From Chrysoporthe austroafricana (lineage: Eukaryota; Ascomycota; Sordariomycetes; Diaporthales; Cryphonectriaceae), in contig JYIP02000006.1 of the NCBI GenBank assembly GCA_001051155.2, positions 620,001 through 684,000 on the forward strand: a DNA stretch of 64,000 bases. The letters are read 5' to 3'. Position numbers and translations under genes: made by a program. Position 1 is the first letter of the stretch. The number at the start of each line of letters is the position of its first letter. The notes below the pieces were generated by a model, which saw only the letters and a program-made list of their open reading frames with translations, ran no database searches and had not been told where the DNA came from. This document shows positions 12,252-23,535 of this stretch, one piece after another.

Positions 12252-13228
12252 TCTGAATTGAAGACAACCCTGAGGCGTTCGTTCTTGGACGTGCTGGCCT
12301 CGGTGTGCAGTTTCGTCCTGTGTTTAAGTGCCGTCTGCTGTCGGCCAACCGACCTGTCCGACGACCCTGCCCAACTTTCGGAACTCTTCGCAAAGTATTC
12401 TGGGAGGGTGGTGCGCATGTCAGTACGACTTTCACTAGCCCCGGGGGCACACGCCTCATGTTTACAAAGGATCATGATCTGCGCAGCAAGCTTTTCACTT
12501 CATTAGTTTTCTTTCTTGTTTTGGAGGTGTGTGTGTGTGTGTGTGTGTGTGTGATGAAACGGGATAAAAATAGGGAGAGAAAAAACAACAACCAAAACCA
12601 AAAAGGACCATGGAGTGTAGTCACACTCAGTACGCAGAGCTCAAAGGGATTTATACATGGCAGAGGTTTTCTCAAGATGGGTCTCCCACCAGAGCAATGC
12701 AGCCAAGATCAATCTCACAGCGTCCGACGACGCCATTGGGCCCAGCTGCGGAGTCCAAGAGCTGGGCCAAAAGATGTGACGAGGCGGATTGGCTCCACGA
12801 GACGGACGATGTTAGCCCCCAGCGTCTTCTCCGCGCGCGGAGGCGCCGGAGGGCGCATTGCTGGAGTATAAAAAATATACCATGGCAGTAACACCGGGCC
12901 TGGCACCCGCAGTGGGCCCTGATCGGCCACCGTGGTACGGCGTACAGGCGGTTGAGCCGAGCCTAGCTGCTTCCAGGCAAAGCTCAACGCGCTCCGTGGA
13001 GCAGATCGTAGAGTGGCCTGGGTGGCCTGACAGCCTGAGTGGCCTGCACCGGCCCCGGGGGCCCCCTTTCGGCTAGCCTTTCACCGCTCTCCGGTATCCA
13101 CGTTTCAGCCTTTCCCCCCCCCGACCGCCGTCAGCTCTCCTGCCTCCCTCTCCCTGTTTTTCGCCCTCCAGACACAGACGAGATTATCGCCAGGACGGGC
13201 TTCGAGGTCCGCCAGAGCACACCCCAGG
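12252..13228. other. Intergenic with GT microsatellite and pyrimidine-rich leader
   Basis: No gene is supportable. A (GT)13 microsatellite lies at 12527-12553. The last 150 bases before the membrane-protein gene are C/T-rich, as is common in fungal core promoters and 5' leaders. Confidence 0.5.
12527..12553. repeat. (GT)n microsatellite
   Basis: An uninterrupted dinucleotide GT tract of about 13 units lies 275 bp downstream of the regulator's stop codon. Confidence 0.95.
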
Positions 13229-14975
13229 ATGGCCGCCTCTAACGACAGAACCCAGGAGTGGATCATGGACCTCGAGTCCCTCGACACGCTGGAAGACCCC
13301 GGGAGCCCGGCGACGGTGAAGTCGTCCGAGATCGAGCTGCCGCGCTGGTCCACCGAGATCTCTCCGGCCGACGGGGCGCCGCCAGTGCGGCCCGCACCGG
13401 GGCCGCGGCCGCCATCGACGCCGGAGCCGCTGCCAGGGGCGGCGGCGCACCTCAGCTTCGTGAGGACGCCCAGCGGCGGCTTCAGGCCCGCGCCGGAGAC
13501 CCGGCTGAGGAACAACCTCCTCGGCGCCGTCGGCTTCCTCGAGCTGGCCAACGCGGGCGACTTCGCCGCCAACGTCTGGAACGAGACGCCCGTGCCCACG
13601 TACGCCCTGGCCCTGATGGCCGTGGGTGGCACCGCGGCGCTCTGCATGCTCTACTTCAGCGTCAAGGACGGACGCCTGAGCTGGGCGAACCTGCGCGCGC
13701 TGAGGGAGGAGCGGCGGTACCTCCAGGGCCAGCGTGAGCTGTACCTCCGGGACACGAACATGCTGCGCACCATCGACTGCTTCCTCGACATGAACACGCG
13801 CGAGATCGGCACCGAGCTCGTGGACCGCATCGGGATGGACCTGCTGCTGGGGTTCAGCTCTGTCGTCGTCGGCGTGGGCACGTTCCTGGCTATGGACGGC
13901 GACCGCCACCGCCCGCTGTTCATACTGAGCAACCTGCTCACCGGCTACGTGGGCAACACGCCCTGTGTCATTTTTGGCCTGGTCAACCTCTCGTGGTCCA
14001 GCTGGGTCTGGGCGCGGTCGAAGAAGCAGCAGGCTGCCGCCCTGAGATACGTGAAGGGTTCGACGAGGATAGGCCAGATGCTGAGGAACCGCACCTCGAG
14101 CATCCAGATGCACGCCGCCCTGTAAGTACGCCGCTGGCCTCTCGCCTCGGCATGACCCAATGCCCTCCCGCGGGAGCATACCCCAGAGACCACCACCACC
14201 GGCCTCGGTCTGTCGGCTAACAAACAGCAGGCATGGGATCTCGGGCATCGTCGCGGGTGCGGCGGCCATGGTCACCGCGACCATGTGGTGGGGCTATGTC
14301 GTCCTCCTGCCCTGCGTCATCACGTCGGGGGTGGTCAACCTCTTCTGGCGACGGCGAGTGGGCTATGAGCGGCCGCTGGTGGCACGCGAGATTACATCCA
14401 TCGACCAGGATACCGTCCTTGAGGCTCTGCGCTACGCCGACACGTGCTGTCAGCGCATCTGGCAGGGCCGGGCGCAGGGGAAGGACGCCTTCACGACCCT
14501 GGTACCAGACGCCAACTCGGTCGTAGCTGCGTTGGACTTCATCCGGAAGAACAACCTGTTCGAGGATCTCTGTCTGCGTCTGCTCGACAATCCCGACACC
14601 TCGCGCAGACTGCATACATCATCGTCCGCAGCCAGCCTTGCTGGCGGAGATGCGCCGGCGATCGACTGGCACCAGTTGGCCACCGCCGAGGATGAGGCCT
14701 GGACGCAGCGGGTCATCGAAGTCTCCAGGGCGGTGATCAACGACAAGGCGCTGATGTCATTCGTCTACCAGGAGCGTCATTTGCTGGAGGTGCTCGGCTG
14801 TTACATGTGCCGCGGGGCAGAGTTTGGCAGACGGGATAAGGACAAGAAGGCGGCTAAGAGATACTCTGCGCAGCCCCATCAGAACGCGCATAGCTATGCT
14901 GGCAGGCATGGAAATGACTGGCTCTTCGGAGGCTTTTCCCTCAGAAAGTCTATCAAGGGGTTGCTCCGGCGCTGA
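13229..14975 (+). CDS. Multi-pass membrane protein, function unknown
   Basis: Two exons (13229-14121, 14231-14975) with a 109-bp intron (GTAAGT donor, CAG acceptor) give 545 residues. The ATG sits in a GGATGG context. The first 90 residues are acidic and Pro-rich, likely cytosolic and disordered. Hydrophobic segments fall at about 123-143, 203-221, 230-255 and 301-335, consistent with four to six membrane passes. Between the first two is a charged helix rich in Arg/Glu (155-200). The C-terminal 200 residues are soluble, mostly helical in appearance, and end in a basic tail. I do not recognise the family. It resembles the uncharacterised 'integral membrane protein' annotations common in Sordariomycetes. 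Codon use is strongly G/C-ending, as in the neighbouring sec72 and CCCH genes, which suggests steady expression. Confidence 0.85.
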
Positions 14976-15690
14976 GTAGATATAACTAATTATAATGGAG
15001 CGACCTGTTTGCCGAGGAGACATGTGAGCAACCGATCGAGACGGAGCTCGTCGGCCCGTCACATAACGGCAGCATTGAAGCTCATCTCTCTGGCCCACAT
15101 AGCGCGAATCTCTGCCTAACCATCCAAAAAGTGTTGTCATATCACTGGATGTCATTACCGGCAGATGCCTGTCCAGCCAGCTCCCAAATCTGCCAGCCGT
15201 ACTCGCATGGGATGCCGTAGCCTTGTGCGGAGCGCATCGGTGAAGGGCATGCCATGGGGACCAGCTCATCAACATGTAGCTCGAGAGCTACGGGGGCCGT
15301 ACCAGTCACTGGATCAGCAACTGTCAGCTACGTAGAATAGAAAACTCGCTTTCGATATCATCCGCAGAGCTGGCGCCCGACAATTGCATATCCGCCTCAG
15401 AGCGATATTCTCCAAACCGTGCTTAGGTGCAACTAGCTTATCAGTTCCGATAAGGTGGCTTTCCCGAACAATGCAGCTGTCCTCTCCGCTGCCTCACCGT
15501 CGAGATCATACAGCCTGGTAACACCAGCGCCTCACTCCCTCCACGCTCTCTTTTCAACCGTCGCCCTAACACTCGTGAAGAGCAAGCGCACAAAACCGGC
15601 CCCCCCCCTCCCGAATAACACGGCCACCATTCTGAATCGGAAACACCACCACCTCCTCCGGCGCGACGCACCGCCGCCTAGACCGTCAAG
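14976..15690. other. Intergenic / sec72 promoter region
   Basis: No gene is supportable here. The last 200 bases are rich in C/T and include C-runs, typical of a TATA-less fungal housekeeping promoter for the downstream gene. Confidence 0.45.
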
Positions 15691-16296
15691 ATGGCCACCG
15701 ACCAGGAGACCTTCACCCTCCTCCCCCTCTCCATGAACCCGCAGTCCAAGGCCATCACGTCGGCGCCCTCGTCGCGCAGCCTGACCGCCGAGCTCGAGGC
15801 CCTCAACAGCCTGCATCGCTCGCTCCTCGGCACCCTCGAGCACCCGAACGTCGTGCCGCCGCCGCCGGTCCCCGTCAACCCGAAGCGCAGCGCGCAGATC
15901 AAGAAGCTGCGCGAGACGGGCAACGACACATTCAAGAACCAGAAGTACGCCGAGGCCATCAACTTCTACACCCTGGGGCTCAAGATGGCCGTGACCCGCC
16001 CCGCCTGGGAGCCCAACGGCCTCGTGCGTGATGAGGCCGCCATGCTGTTCGCGAACCGCGCGCAGGCGTACATGGAGCTGAGGGACTGGGTCAGGGGCAG
16101 CTCCGACGCCGAGTGCAGCGTCGAGGCAAAGAAGGTCGGGAACCCCAAGGCGTGGTACAGGCGCGGCCGGTGTCTCTTCGAGATGGGGAGGTACGAGGAG
16201 GCGAGGGAGTGGGTAGGCAAGGGCCTGGAGATGGAGGGGGAGGACGGAGAGCTGATCAAGCTGCTGAAGGAGATCGAGGCGAAGCTCCCCAAGTGA
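15691..16296 (+). CDS. sec72: Translocation protein Sec72 (TPR subunit)
   Basis: A single exon encodes 201 residues. After an N-terminal segment and a Pro-rich linker (54-62) come three tetratricopeptide-like repeats (about 69-102, 113-146, 152-186). They carry the signature words K-L-R-E-T-G-N-D, W-E-P-N-G-L-V-R-D-E, N-R-A-Q-A-Y-M-E-L and W-Y-R-R-G-R-C-L-F-E-M-G-R. These match the fungal Sec72 family in order and length. Sec72 is a peripheral cytosolic-face subunit of the ER Sec62/Sec63 complex and helps post-translational translocation, in yeast partly by docking Hsp70. The ATG lies in a Kozak-like AAGATGGCC. The gene is convergent with the small minus-strand gene downstream. Confidence 0.9.
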   Translation: MATDQETFTLLPLSMNPQSKAITSAPSSRSLTAELEALNSLHRSLLGTLEHPNVVPPPPVPVNPKRSAQIKKLRETGNDTFKNQKYAEAINFYTLGLKMAVTRPAWEPNGLVRDEAAMLFANRAQAYMELRDWVRGSSDAECSVEAKKVGNPKAWYRRGRCLFEMGRYEEAREWVGKGLEMEGEDGELIKLLKEIEAKLPK

Positions 16297-17156
16297 GGTG
16301 GGCGAGGGGAGCGCCGTGGCGCGAGCCGGCTGCTGCATCATCGCCGGTGGGCGTATGAAAAGAAGGGGTGCTTTCGACGGGGTGAGATTGCGCCCGGCTG
16401 CCCCCACGGGCTCGGGCCACGTAAGGTCTGGGATACAGGCGTTGGGCGTTTGGAGACATCTCGACACAGGCTGTGTTCTCTCTCTCGGGTCATGCGAAAA
16501 CTGTGCAATATTGGCGCTGGACCCATAGAAGCGGATTCTATACGCATCAGAACCCATCTTGCTCAATCCTATTCGGTTTTCATGAAAGTCTCTGCGTGCA
16601 AATATGATTCGCAATCTAGAAGCAAGCCAGCACCGACTCTCCCAAACGTATAACTAAGGGGAAAACCGTAAATTCCATGTCGACCGGACCGCCCGCCGTG
16701 AATACTATATGAAAATGTGAAGCCCACCCGCACGTAATGTCCCCTTCCTGGACGGGTATACTCTGATCGACTGAGCTCCTCTCCCCCGCCCAAACACGAA
16801 AACGCAATGCAAGTTTCTTCTGACGTGCCGCCCTCCCCCCGAAACAAAAATGCCGACATGGACAATGACTTCCAAGCATCGCCTCATCCGGCCCATGATG
16901 ATCCATATAACCGAGAGCAAGTCTCGTCTCTCCCGATGGCGTAGGCCGTCATCGCGACAGAATGTACTGATCGCACCAATTGTTGTTGAGGGTAAGGGAC
17001 TGGGAGTCCGTTGTGACGATGTGTTGCCCGAGTCTACCGGAATGTTCCGTCGCTCCAAACCCGCCCACCCGGCATGGTCCCGCTGGATGCTGTCGTTCAA
17101 TGTGTGTATGTGTGTGTATGTGTGTGTATGTGTGTGTGCGTGTGTCTGGGGGCCGC
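16297..17156. other. Convergent intergenic region with TGTGTGTA repeat
   Basis: This 0.86-kb stretch lies between two convergent genes. No gene is supportable. It ends with a tandem TGTG/TGTA repeat (17100-17147) directly before the stop codon of the minus-strand gene, so the repeat would lie in that gene's 3' UTR. Confidence 0.5.
17100..17147. repeat. TGTGTGTA microsatellite
   Basis: About five tandem units of an 8-bp TGTGTGTA motif, degenerating to TGTGCG at the right end. Confidence 0.9.
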
Positions 17157-17576
17157 CTATGCTGCGGCGGCGATCTTCTCGCTGTCCTTCTCACTTAGGC
17201 CCTTCTGGCCCACCTTCGACGGTGCGCGCTTCCGCATGACAGCATCCTGGCTGGTCATCCGCCTGCCCAGGGCGCGTTCTAACTTAGCGCCCAGCGCGAG
17301 CTTCTGGAAGACGGTTTGCTGGTCGGGGTTGAGCTCGACGCGCTGCTCGCTCAGCCTCTTGTTCCCCTTGTCCAGGCGCTCGATGCTCTCCCCGATATTC
17401 TGGATCTCGGCGACAGCGCTGTCGTTTGTGGCGGTGGTCTGGATGGTCGGGGCGGTGGAGTAGACGCTATAGCGGACTGAAGCCCGGGTCGAGGCTCGAG
17501 TCTGCTCGGGGTCCCTGTCAGACATGCTGTGCGGTGGTTGTTGGGCTGGTTCTGCCCGGTCGTCTTGAGTGGCCAT
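17157..17576 (-). CDS. Small hypothetical protein with coiled coil
   Basis: A single exon encodes 139 residues; an alternative in-frame start is Met18 at 17525. The N-terminus is Ser/Thr/Arg-rich and looks disordered. Residues of about 55-95 (I-G-E-S-I-E-R-L-D-K-G-N onward) form a helical, coiled-coil-like segment. It is followed by a basic motif G-R-R-M-T-S-Q-D-A-V-M-R-K-R and a Lys/Ala-rich tail. Codon bias in the helical part and the long C/T-rich leader on its own strand (17577 to about 18200) support a real gene. I do not recognise the family. Small proteins of this layout are annotated only as hypothetical in related fungi, to my knowledge. Confidence 0.7.
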   Translation of the reverse strand: MATQDDRAEPAQQPPHSMSDRDPEQTRASTRASVRYSVYSTAPTIQTTATNDSAVAEIQNIGESIERLDKGNKRLSEQRVELNPDQQTVFQKLALGAKLERALGRRMTSQDAVMRKRAPSKVGQKGLSEKDSEKIAAAA

Positions 17577-19700
17577 TGCGGCTTGTCAAAGCAAGGGGGG
17601 AGGGAGGAGAATGAAAACCTTTGGAGGGGAAGGGGAAAAGAGGCGAGGGGTGGGAACGGAAGGGAACGGAAGATCAATGGATGTGTAGATTCTCGGGCCA
17701 GGAGGGCAGAGACCAGGTGTGACCACGGAAAGCCCTCCGGGGCAGCGGCTTGGAATCAGGATCGGGCGACTGGGGATAAAGACAAAGGAAGCGAGAGGCG
17801 ATCAGCGGGAACCGGGATGGTGGAAGTGACGTACCGAGGGCGCCATAATTGGGCGGGAGGATTCAAGAGAAGTGGGCATGTCTGCGGCCTGCTGTGTGTG
17901 TCGACTGACTGCGGGAGAGAAGAGAGTGAATAGGTCGGATAGACGACGACGACGAGGGGGGGGAGGAGGAGGCCGAGGATCTATCTCTCAGCGGCGGCTC
18001 GGGCGGCGGCGATGGTCGTCCTGAAACGAGAAGCGAGGAGCGAGCGCACACACTCTCTCTCTTCCCGGTGTCGGGGGGTCGAGGAGGGAAGAGGAGCGAG
18101 AACAGAGAGAGCGGGAGAGAGTCGAGATTGAGATAAACGGGCCCGGAGTTGGTGGAGAGCTGAGATGTCAGGGCAAACAAGATGGGCCAGGGGAGGAGGA
18201 GGACCCAATCAGCCCGCCAGTTAAGGACTGCCGGTGGGCAGGCGAGTGAGTAGGCAGGAGTGGCAGGCAGGCAAGCAGGAAGAGGTCGAGGTCGATAGCA
18301 GGACTGGGCTGGCGCGGTGGTGAGGTGTTCGGTGGCCGGCCTGTTTCGAAGGTGTTTCGACTCGTGGGACGCCGGCACAGGACGTCAGCTCAGGCAGCGC
18401 GGGGACGACAAGAGAGCCAGACGGAGATGGGAGGCAGCGAGGTCAGGACGGGCGACGAGAGACGCGGTTCTGGGCCGAGGGGAAGGGGGGGGCGAGAGGA
18501 GGACTTCGTTTTCAGTGCGCAGTGGTGGTGGTGGTTTGGTGGTGTGAGAAGGGGGTTGAGAGAAAGCGAGCCAGCGGATGGCTGCGCGCGCGTGGGGAGA
18601 CACGATGCCCTCGCATCCGGCCCCGGGGAGGTGCAGGAGCCGGGGTCCCGCCTGTGCACCACCACCGGGTACTGACTTACAGGGCCTGGCAGCGTGACAG
18701 GCCCTGCAGTAGGCAGGCCTGAGGGAGGCCTGAGGGCATGCTGCCGCCGGTGGTGGGCGGTGGGTGGTGGGCTGCTGGTGCCGCTGCCGCGAGGCCAGCA
18801 GGGTCCAGCAAGATCCCACAACCCTGCGCCCGCAGCGCTGCGGCCACGATGGTCCGTCTGCCCGGGGAGGGGGGGCACCAGGATGCTTTAGGATGCCAGG
18901 GGTGGGCCAGCCAGTTGTCATCCCTCGTGCCCGTGCCCCCAACAGAGGGCTTCCTGGGGGCTTCCTGGGCGTCGCCGGTGCCCTGAAGGAGGCACTAGGA
19001 GGCCGACCCAGGGCAGGCAGCGCCCTGCAGGCGCTGCCCACGCCGCGCAGGGGGCACAGGGGCACCAAGGGCACAGGGGGTTGGTGGGTGGTGGGCGGGT
19101 GGTGCACAGGCCCGCGCGCACTGCACAACACGCCTTGGCGATCCTTGGGGCGTTTTACATGCACATGCACATGCACGCGGCTGGGTTAGGAGGCCGGCCG
19201 AGCTGCGAGCCCCTCCACTGTACCACCCACCACCCACCACCCAGCATCTCTCCTTCACGCCACGGCGTTCTCGAACCCACATGGCAGGTGTCCATCGCAC
19301 AGAGGCATCCACGCCACGCCCCGCCCCGGGCGCGTGGGCCTAGACCCAGGAATCGGCAGGGCCAGGCAGGGCCAGACAGGTCCTGACAGAGCCTGACAGA
19401 GCCTGACGGGAGGCATCAACCAGCACAGCAAGTACAGCGCAGTCATCCTCACCACCCCCTCCAGCTCCTCTACGCCGCCATGTTGAGCGGGATCCCAATG
19501 CGATACGACTCAGCATCGGACGCAGATCTCGCAGAGGGTGGTCAGACCCGCCGGCGGTCAGGGGACGGGGCCATGGTGTGGGCACGGGGTGGGAGGGGAG
19601 GGGAGGGGGCAGACGGTGATGCACAACAGCCCAGCAAAGCACAGCACAGCACAGCACAGCATGGCACGGCACAGCACAGCACACGGCCCCAAGGGCAAGG
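17577..19700. other. GC-rich low-complexity region upstream of the small gene
   Basis: On the minus strand this begins with a very C/T-rich stretch (to about 18200), the likely promoter and leader of the hypothetical gene. It then turns into GC-rich sequence with many short direct repeats: GGTGGTGGG tracts near 18530 and 18750, ACATGC units near 19158, and CCACCCACCA near 19222. Long open frames here occur on both strands and in several phases at once, as expected from high GC, so I call no gene. Confidence 0.5.
19636..19683. repeat. CACAG minisatellite
   Basis: Eight or more 5-bp units of the type GCACA/CACAG, with one GCATG and one GCACGG variant, sit in the GC-rich intergenic region. Confidence 0.85.
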
Positions 19701-20040
19701 AGGGACGACTGTGTGACCTGTCAGCGGGGCCCGCTCGTCCCCTTCTCTTCGCCTCCCCTTCGGCTCCGTGAAGAAGTCGTCTCGGTGCACCGCATCGAGC
19801 CCGAGCCCGAACCCGCGCCCAACCCCCACTGGGAGGTGGATGCGGCCTGGCATGCTCCTATAGTACGTAGGTCCCCACGCCACCATCCTCGTCGTCCTAG
19901 GCGAGTGGCCGTCCCTCTCAGGCCGGCCCGTCCTCTGACGCCGACCTGTTTCTATCTCAGCGCTGACGCTATCGCGAGCCTAGTCGGGCTCTGGCGGACA
20001 CCGCACTACTGTCCGAGGAGCACACGGAGTCCCAGGGGGG

Positions 20041-20217
20041 GGGAGAAAGAAAGGAAGGAATTAAAAAAAAAAAAAAAAAAAAAAAAAGAAAAAAGAAGAA
20101 CACACACCCACCCCCCGAGGGGCCAGGGGACAAGGGGGAAAGGCCCCCCGGTTTTTCACAAAATGGGCGGGGGGGTTTTTACTTTTTTGCCTTGCCCTTC
20201 TGGGTTTGGTTTTTTTT

Positions 20218-20249
<32 letters not shown>

Positions 20250-20301
20250 TTTTTTNAACCGAAAAAAAACGGAGAGGAAGACGGAGAAAGAAAGGGGGGG
20301 G

Positions 20302-20346
<45 letters not shown>

Positions 20347-20365
20347 AACAAAGAAGTACACACAG
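20041..20365. other. Probable assembly artefact around an N
   Basis: One N is at 20256. Left of it, 20063-20087 is a poly(A) run and 20210-20255 a poly(T) run; right of it, 20302-20344 is another poly(A) run. The segment after the first poly(A) (from about 20094) reads as a corrupted copy of the segment after the second (from about 20352). Both carry GAAG, ACACACA, CC..CCCGAG, GGCCA, GACAA in the same order and spacing, but the left copy is flattened into homopolymers. GGAGAAAGAAAGG also precedes both A-runs. This is how a low-quality read end joined across a homopolymer looks, so open frames spanning it should not be trusted. Confidence 0.75.
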
Positions 20366-22083
20366 CCACAGCCCGAGAGGCCATGCGACAAAGGTAGAAC
20401 GGCTCTCGCCATATTTCGTGAAACCTGGGGGTCCTTGGACCTCAAGTCACCTGTCTCCCCTCATCTCCGTCTCGCCGCCGCTCAGTGCCCAACCCCCCGC
20501 CCCTGGCCCCAGCGTGGGACCGGGAAGACTGGGGGGTAGGAGAAAGAGAAGATGACATCGGGCTGGGCTCCTCCGTGATGCCACGCGGCGGAGCATCAGG
20601 GCCCCGCCCCATCCGCCGTGAGTGATCCCTGCCTCGCGTGCACAACACGTGGCCGTCTACGGGATTACTTGGGCTGACAGGCGGGTCGCTCATGGCCGCG
20701 CTACTACATGGTATGTACGTCCGTACAGACCAAGACACGACGCCGTCTGGCACTGTGGCTTCCCGGGCAGCGAGGTAGTCACGATGGTACGCGGGCCCCG
20801 GTTGGCACAGCACCGGCGCCGTACACAATCTTGACCTCGCAGGTCTCGCAGGGCGTCATTGCACGTACTGTGTGTGCATCGTCTCTTCGGCTCCACCCTG
20901 AGCCCCGTCGGTGCAGCGAGGACGATGGGCCCAGGTGCTCAGCACGACAGCAGAGATCCCGAGCTGGGCTCCGTACCCAGTATGCCTGCTGCTCACCCCC
21001 GCAGGCCGCGGATCTGCCAGTGAGTGCCTCTCTGTACACACTTCGCACTCCGTAAGGCATGGCTTATTGTGACCTCTCTTGTGGCCGTCTTAGTCTGCCG
21101 CATCCGTCTGCAATAATAGCACAAGGAGAGGAAGGGTTGGGGGCCGAGCAGAGACAACCCGGCGGGAGTCGAATCATTCGATCTGCATCCTTCTCACTCA
21201 CCAAAGCGACGACCAGCCCGACAGGATAAGGAAAGATCCGCGTCTCATATCGCGAGGCCTGAACTTCGTTCTCCGCCCAGCAGCCCGGACCCGATCCGAT
21301 CTCAACCTAATGCGCTCACAGACCCCAGCCCCTTCTTGGCGAAAGTCAATTCCATACTAGTAGCTGCGCCGGCGTCTCGTATCATAGGTGCGCCGCTCCG
21401 GGAAAGTTTCCCTGCACATCGTCGACCAACGTCCAACGTTGCTGGACTCACCCGAATCCGCAGACAGGCTGTCACGGCTGGGTGTCTTCGTTCTGGGCGC
21501 TGCTTCTCTCGTGCGTCTTGTTGGGCCGACCCGGCCGCTTAGACATCGCCTCTTTCCTGGTTCGCAGGGGCGATAGATCCGCCAGCTGTCCGGTCCTTTC
21601 CCTGCCTTCGGGGCCTACGCCGGCCTACGCCGGCCTGCCCCGAGGTCGAGAGGGCACGCCGATCCAGGAGGACGGCGGGACGGCGGGAAGCTGGATACCA
21701 GTCAAGTGGCATAGGGCCTCGTAGCCCCTCTACTTGACCATTCTGTGTTGTTTGCATATGGTGCTACAATGAGCCCGAAGGGCCTACTCATATGATGAGG
21801 CAGGTATTGCTGGTGTGTGTTGGAGCACGCGAACAAAGCATCCGCGAAGGCTACATCGAATTCGGTAAGGAAGCTGCTCAGTTATGACGAAGTCAAATCC
21901 AAACTGCCAAGCGCGCTGCCCATCGCTAAGAAATGTAGGTTTCGAGCCAACGCCCATTCACTTGTGATGTCTCCCGCAAGGTCGAAATGGCCCCTAAGTC
22001 TGGGTTTCCTCGACTACCAGGCCTCGTCCTCACCCGGATCGGTAAAGATTCTGTTATCTGTGAATGGATCTGTTATCAGCCGC
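20366..22083. other. Intergenic, no supportable gene
   Basis: This 1.7-kb region lies between the artefact and the first Cys-rich family gene. Short open frames occur on both strands without signatures. A minus-strand stretch near 20960 with a C-C-R pair and a later C-E-T-C vaguely recalls the neighbouring Cys-rich family but lacks its spacing. Confidence 0.45.
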
Positions 22084-22452
22084 TCAGTATGGTCTCGGTG
22101 GCAAGTGGGAGGCGTCTACATACTCAATTGGCAACAAATGACAGTGGCGGCAGAGTTTGTGGATACACGGCTGTTGCATCCACTGCCCCAGATAGAGGTG
22201 CGGGGGGAACAAGAACGAGCAATATAGCCCGCTGTTGGGTTTGTTCTTACACGCGCAACACTGCCATGGGGGCGTCCAGAAGCAGTTCTTCTCCGGGCAT
22301 TTTCCAGCCTCGCGTACGGTCAATAGTTGTACATTTATCTCACGACAAGACAAGAAGTTGCCCTCCCCGTCAACCTCTTCGTTTCCGCAAAAGGAACTGT
22401 GCTCGACAGACTCATGACCGCAGTCCCAGATGTGAGCGGTGTAGTTGCACAT
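22084..22452 (-). CDS. Cys-rich family protein, member 1
   Basis: A single exon encodes 122 residues. The N-terminal module is M-C-x8-C-G-H-x8-C. The C-terminal module is W-Q-C-C-A-C, then x4-N-x4-C, a 17-residue gap, and C-I-H-K-L-C-R-H-C. Three further genes on the same strand (start codons at 23955, 26669 and 28317) have the same two modules, so this start and frame are supported by paralogy. Compared with the others, the first Cys of the Cys pair in the last cluster is Leu here, and two extra Cys (K-C-P-E-K-N-C) occur in the middle. There is no signal peptide or membrane segment. The Cys/His spacing suggests zinc binding (inference). A good TATA box lies about 200 bp upstream. The function is unknown; similar small Met-Cys-starting Cys-rich proteins occur in many plant-associated ascomycetes. 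Confidence 0.75.
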   Translation of the reverse strand: MCNYTAHIWDCGHESVEHSSFCGNEEVDGEGNFLSCREINVQLLTVREAGKCPEKNCFWTPPWQCCACKNKPNSGLYCSFLFPPHLYLGQWMQQPCIHKLCRHCHLLPIEYVDASHLPPRPY

Positions 22453-22651
22453 GACGAGGATGTTGAACTACCGTAGCTTTATCGGTTATTTGCAGATGTG
22501 TCAAGCTCTTTCCCCCAAGCGTCTCGACTTCTGGTGGTCTTCGTGCGTCTTGCTGATGGTCCTGTTGAGAGTTCTCGTACTTGTTCAGGGTGTCGGTGGA
22601 AGTGTGTTGTTGTCCAGAGAAGTAGCTGATGGAGGAGCTCAATTGAGCAGA

Positions 22652-22659
22652 CTTATATA
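22652..22659 (-). promoter_or_regulatory. TATA box of Cys-rich member 1
   Basis: Read on the minus strand: TATATAAG, 200 bp upstream of the start codon at 22452. The sequence between is CA-rich without long ORFs, as expected for a 5' leader. Confidence 0.5.
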
Positions 22660-23535
22660 CTGCCGTGCCCATTTCCCGGGTTGCGATTTTGTTGGAATCA
22701 CTGTGCTCCGCCAGTCCCATGGAATGTGTGAAGCAATGCTGTGAGAAGCATGTCCATCCGCAGTCCAGGTAGATGGCGAGTAATTCTGACCTCTGAACAT
22801 GAACTCACCGATGCTCAATGTCGTCTTTCCGGTACTTCACCTGCCATGATGGCTAAACATTTTGGGTCAATCATGAAGCCTGCATGTGCGTTCTGCCTGT
22901 GGTCTTACCGAAATTCAGGCCTATGATGAGGAACCGAGGACTTGGGACCTAGGTTAAGCGTAGGCTCACAATGCTTAAGTTTTAAGCGTACCAAGAACTA
23001 AGAGGGAACCGGGAATCCGGACATTGTGGAAGATAATGAAGAGGATTTGTTATCATCTTAGATGACCAACATACTCTTCAGCACTGGATGAGTATCCTAA
23101 CCTGGATCGTAGTCGACAGAGACTCGATTTATGCTTCATGTAACTAATTAATGTCATCATCGCGGTGTAAGCCTTTGTCAACCATACCGTGTGAATTTAT
23201 GCGATCTCAGGCATTACTTTTGATCAAGCCCAATAATCACATTCTTTCTCCCCGCACGGGACCGGTCACTTTCTTTGAGAATCATCAGAAACATCTACAC
23301 CAGCAGCGCAGAGAGGCAAGTGAAGCCGCCAAGAAATCGTTTGTCTTTTGCCAACGAGAAGACTCATTGCTCACCCCTCCCCTTCTCCAGTGATCACGAA
23401 GCACCTTTGGAGCCGTAGTCCATCTGTATCGACTGATAGTTCCGTGATGACCCTCGTTTTGACGAATCGCGAGGCTCCTGGGGCTTCCGCGATCCCGAGC
23501 CATCTTGGCTCCCGCCAGCTGCAAGTATCAATACA
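22660..23535. other. Intergenic between Cys-rich members 1 and 2
   Basis: Upstream of member 1 and downstream of member 2, this has no supportable gene and is moderately AT-richer than the genes. Confidence 0.5.

Noticed and set aside
13184..14284. 366-codon minus-strand frame opposite the membrane-protein gene
   Set aside because: Shadow frame; Arg/Pro/Gly-rich with no signature, while the plus strand has a spliced protein with clear membrane segments.
15532..16614. 360-codon minus-strand frame opposite sec72
   Set aside because: Shadow of a recognised gene on the plus strand.
18385..19176. 263-codon minus-strand frame in GC-rich DNA
   Set aside because: Several long frames overlap on both strands, as expected from high GC; composition is Pro/Arg/His low-complexity without a domain.
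19713..20555. 280-codon plus-strand frame
   Set aside because: It runs through the N and the poly-A/poly-T artefact; the translation is mostly Lys/Phe runs.
20779..21060. Possible decayed Cys-rich relative (C-C-R ... C-E-T-C)
   Set aside because: Spacing and the conserved Asn and Trp are missing; no matching N-terminal module in frame.
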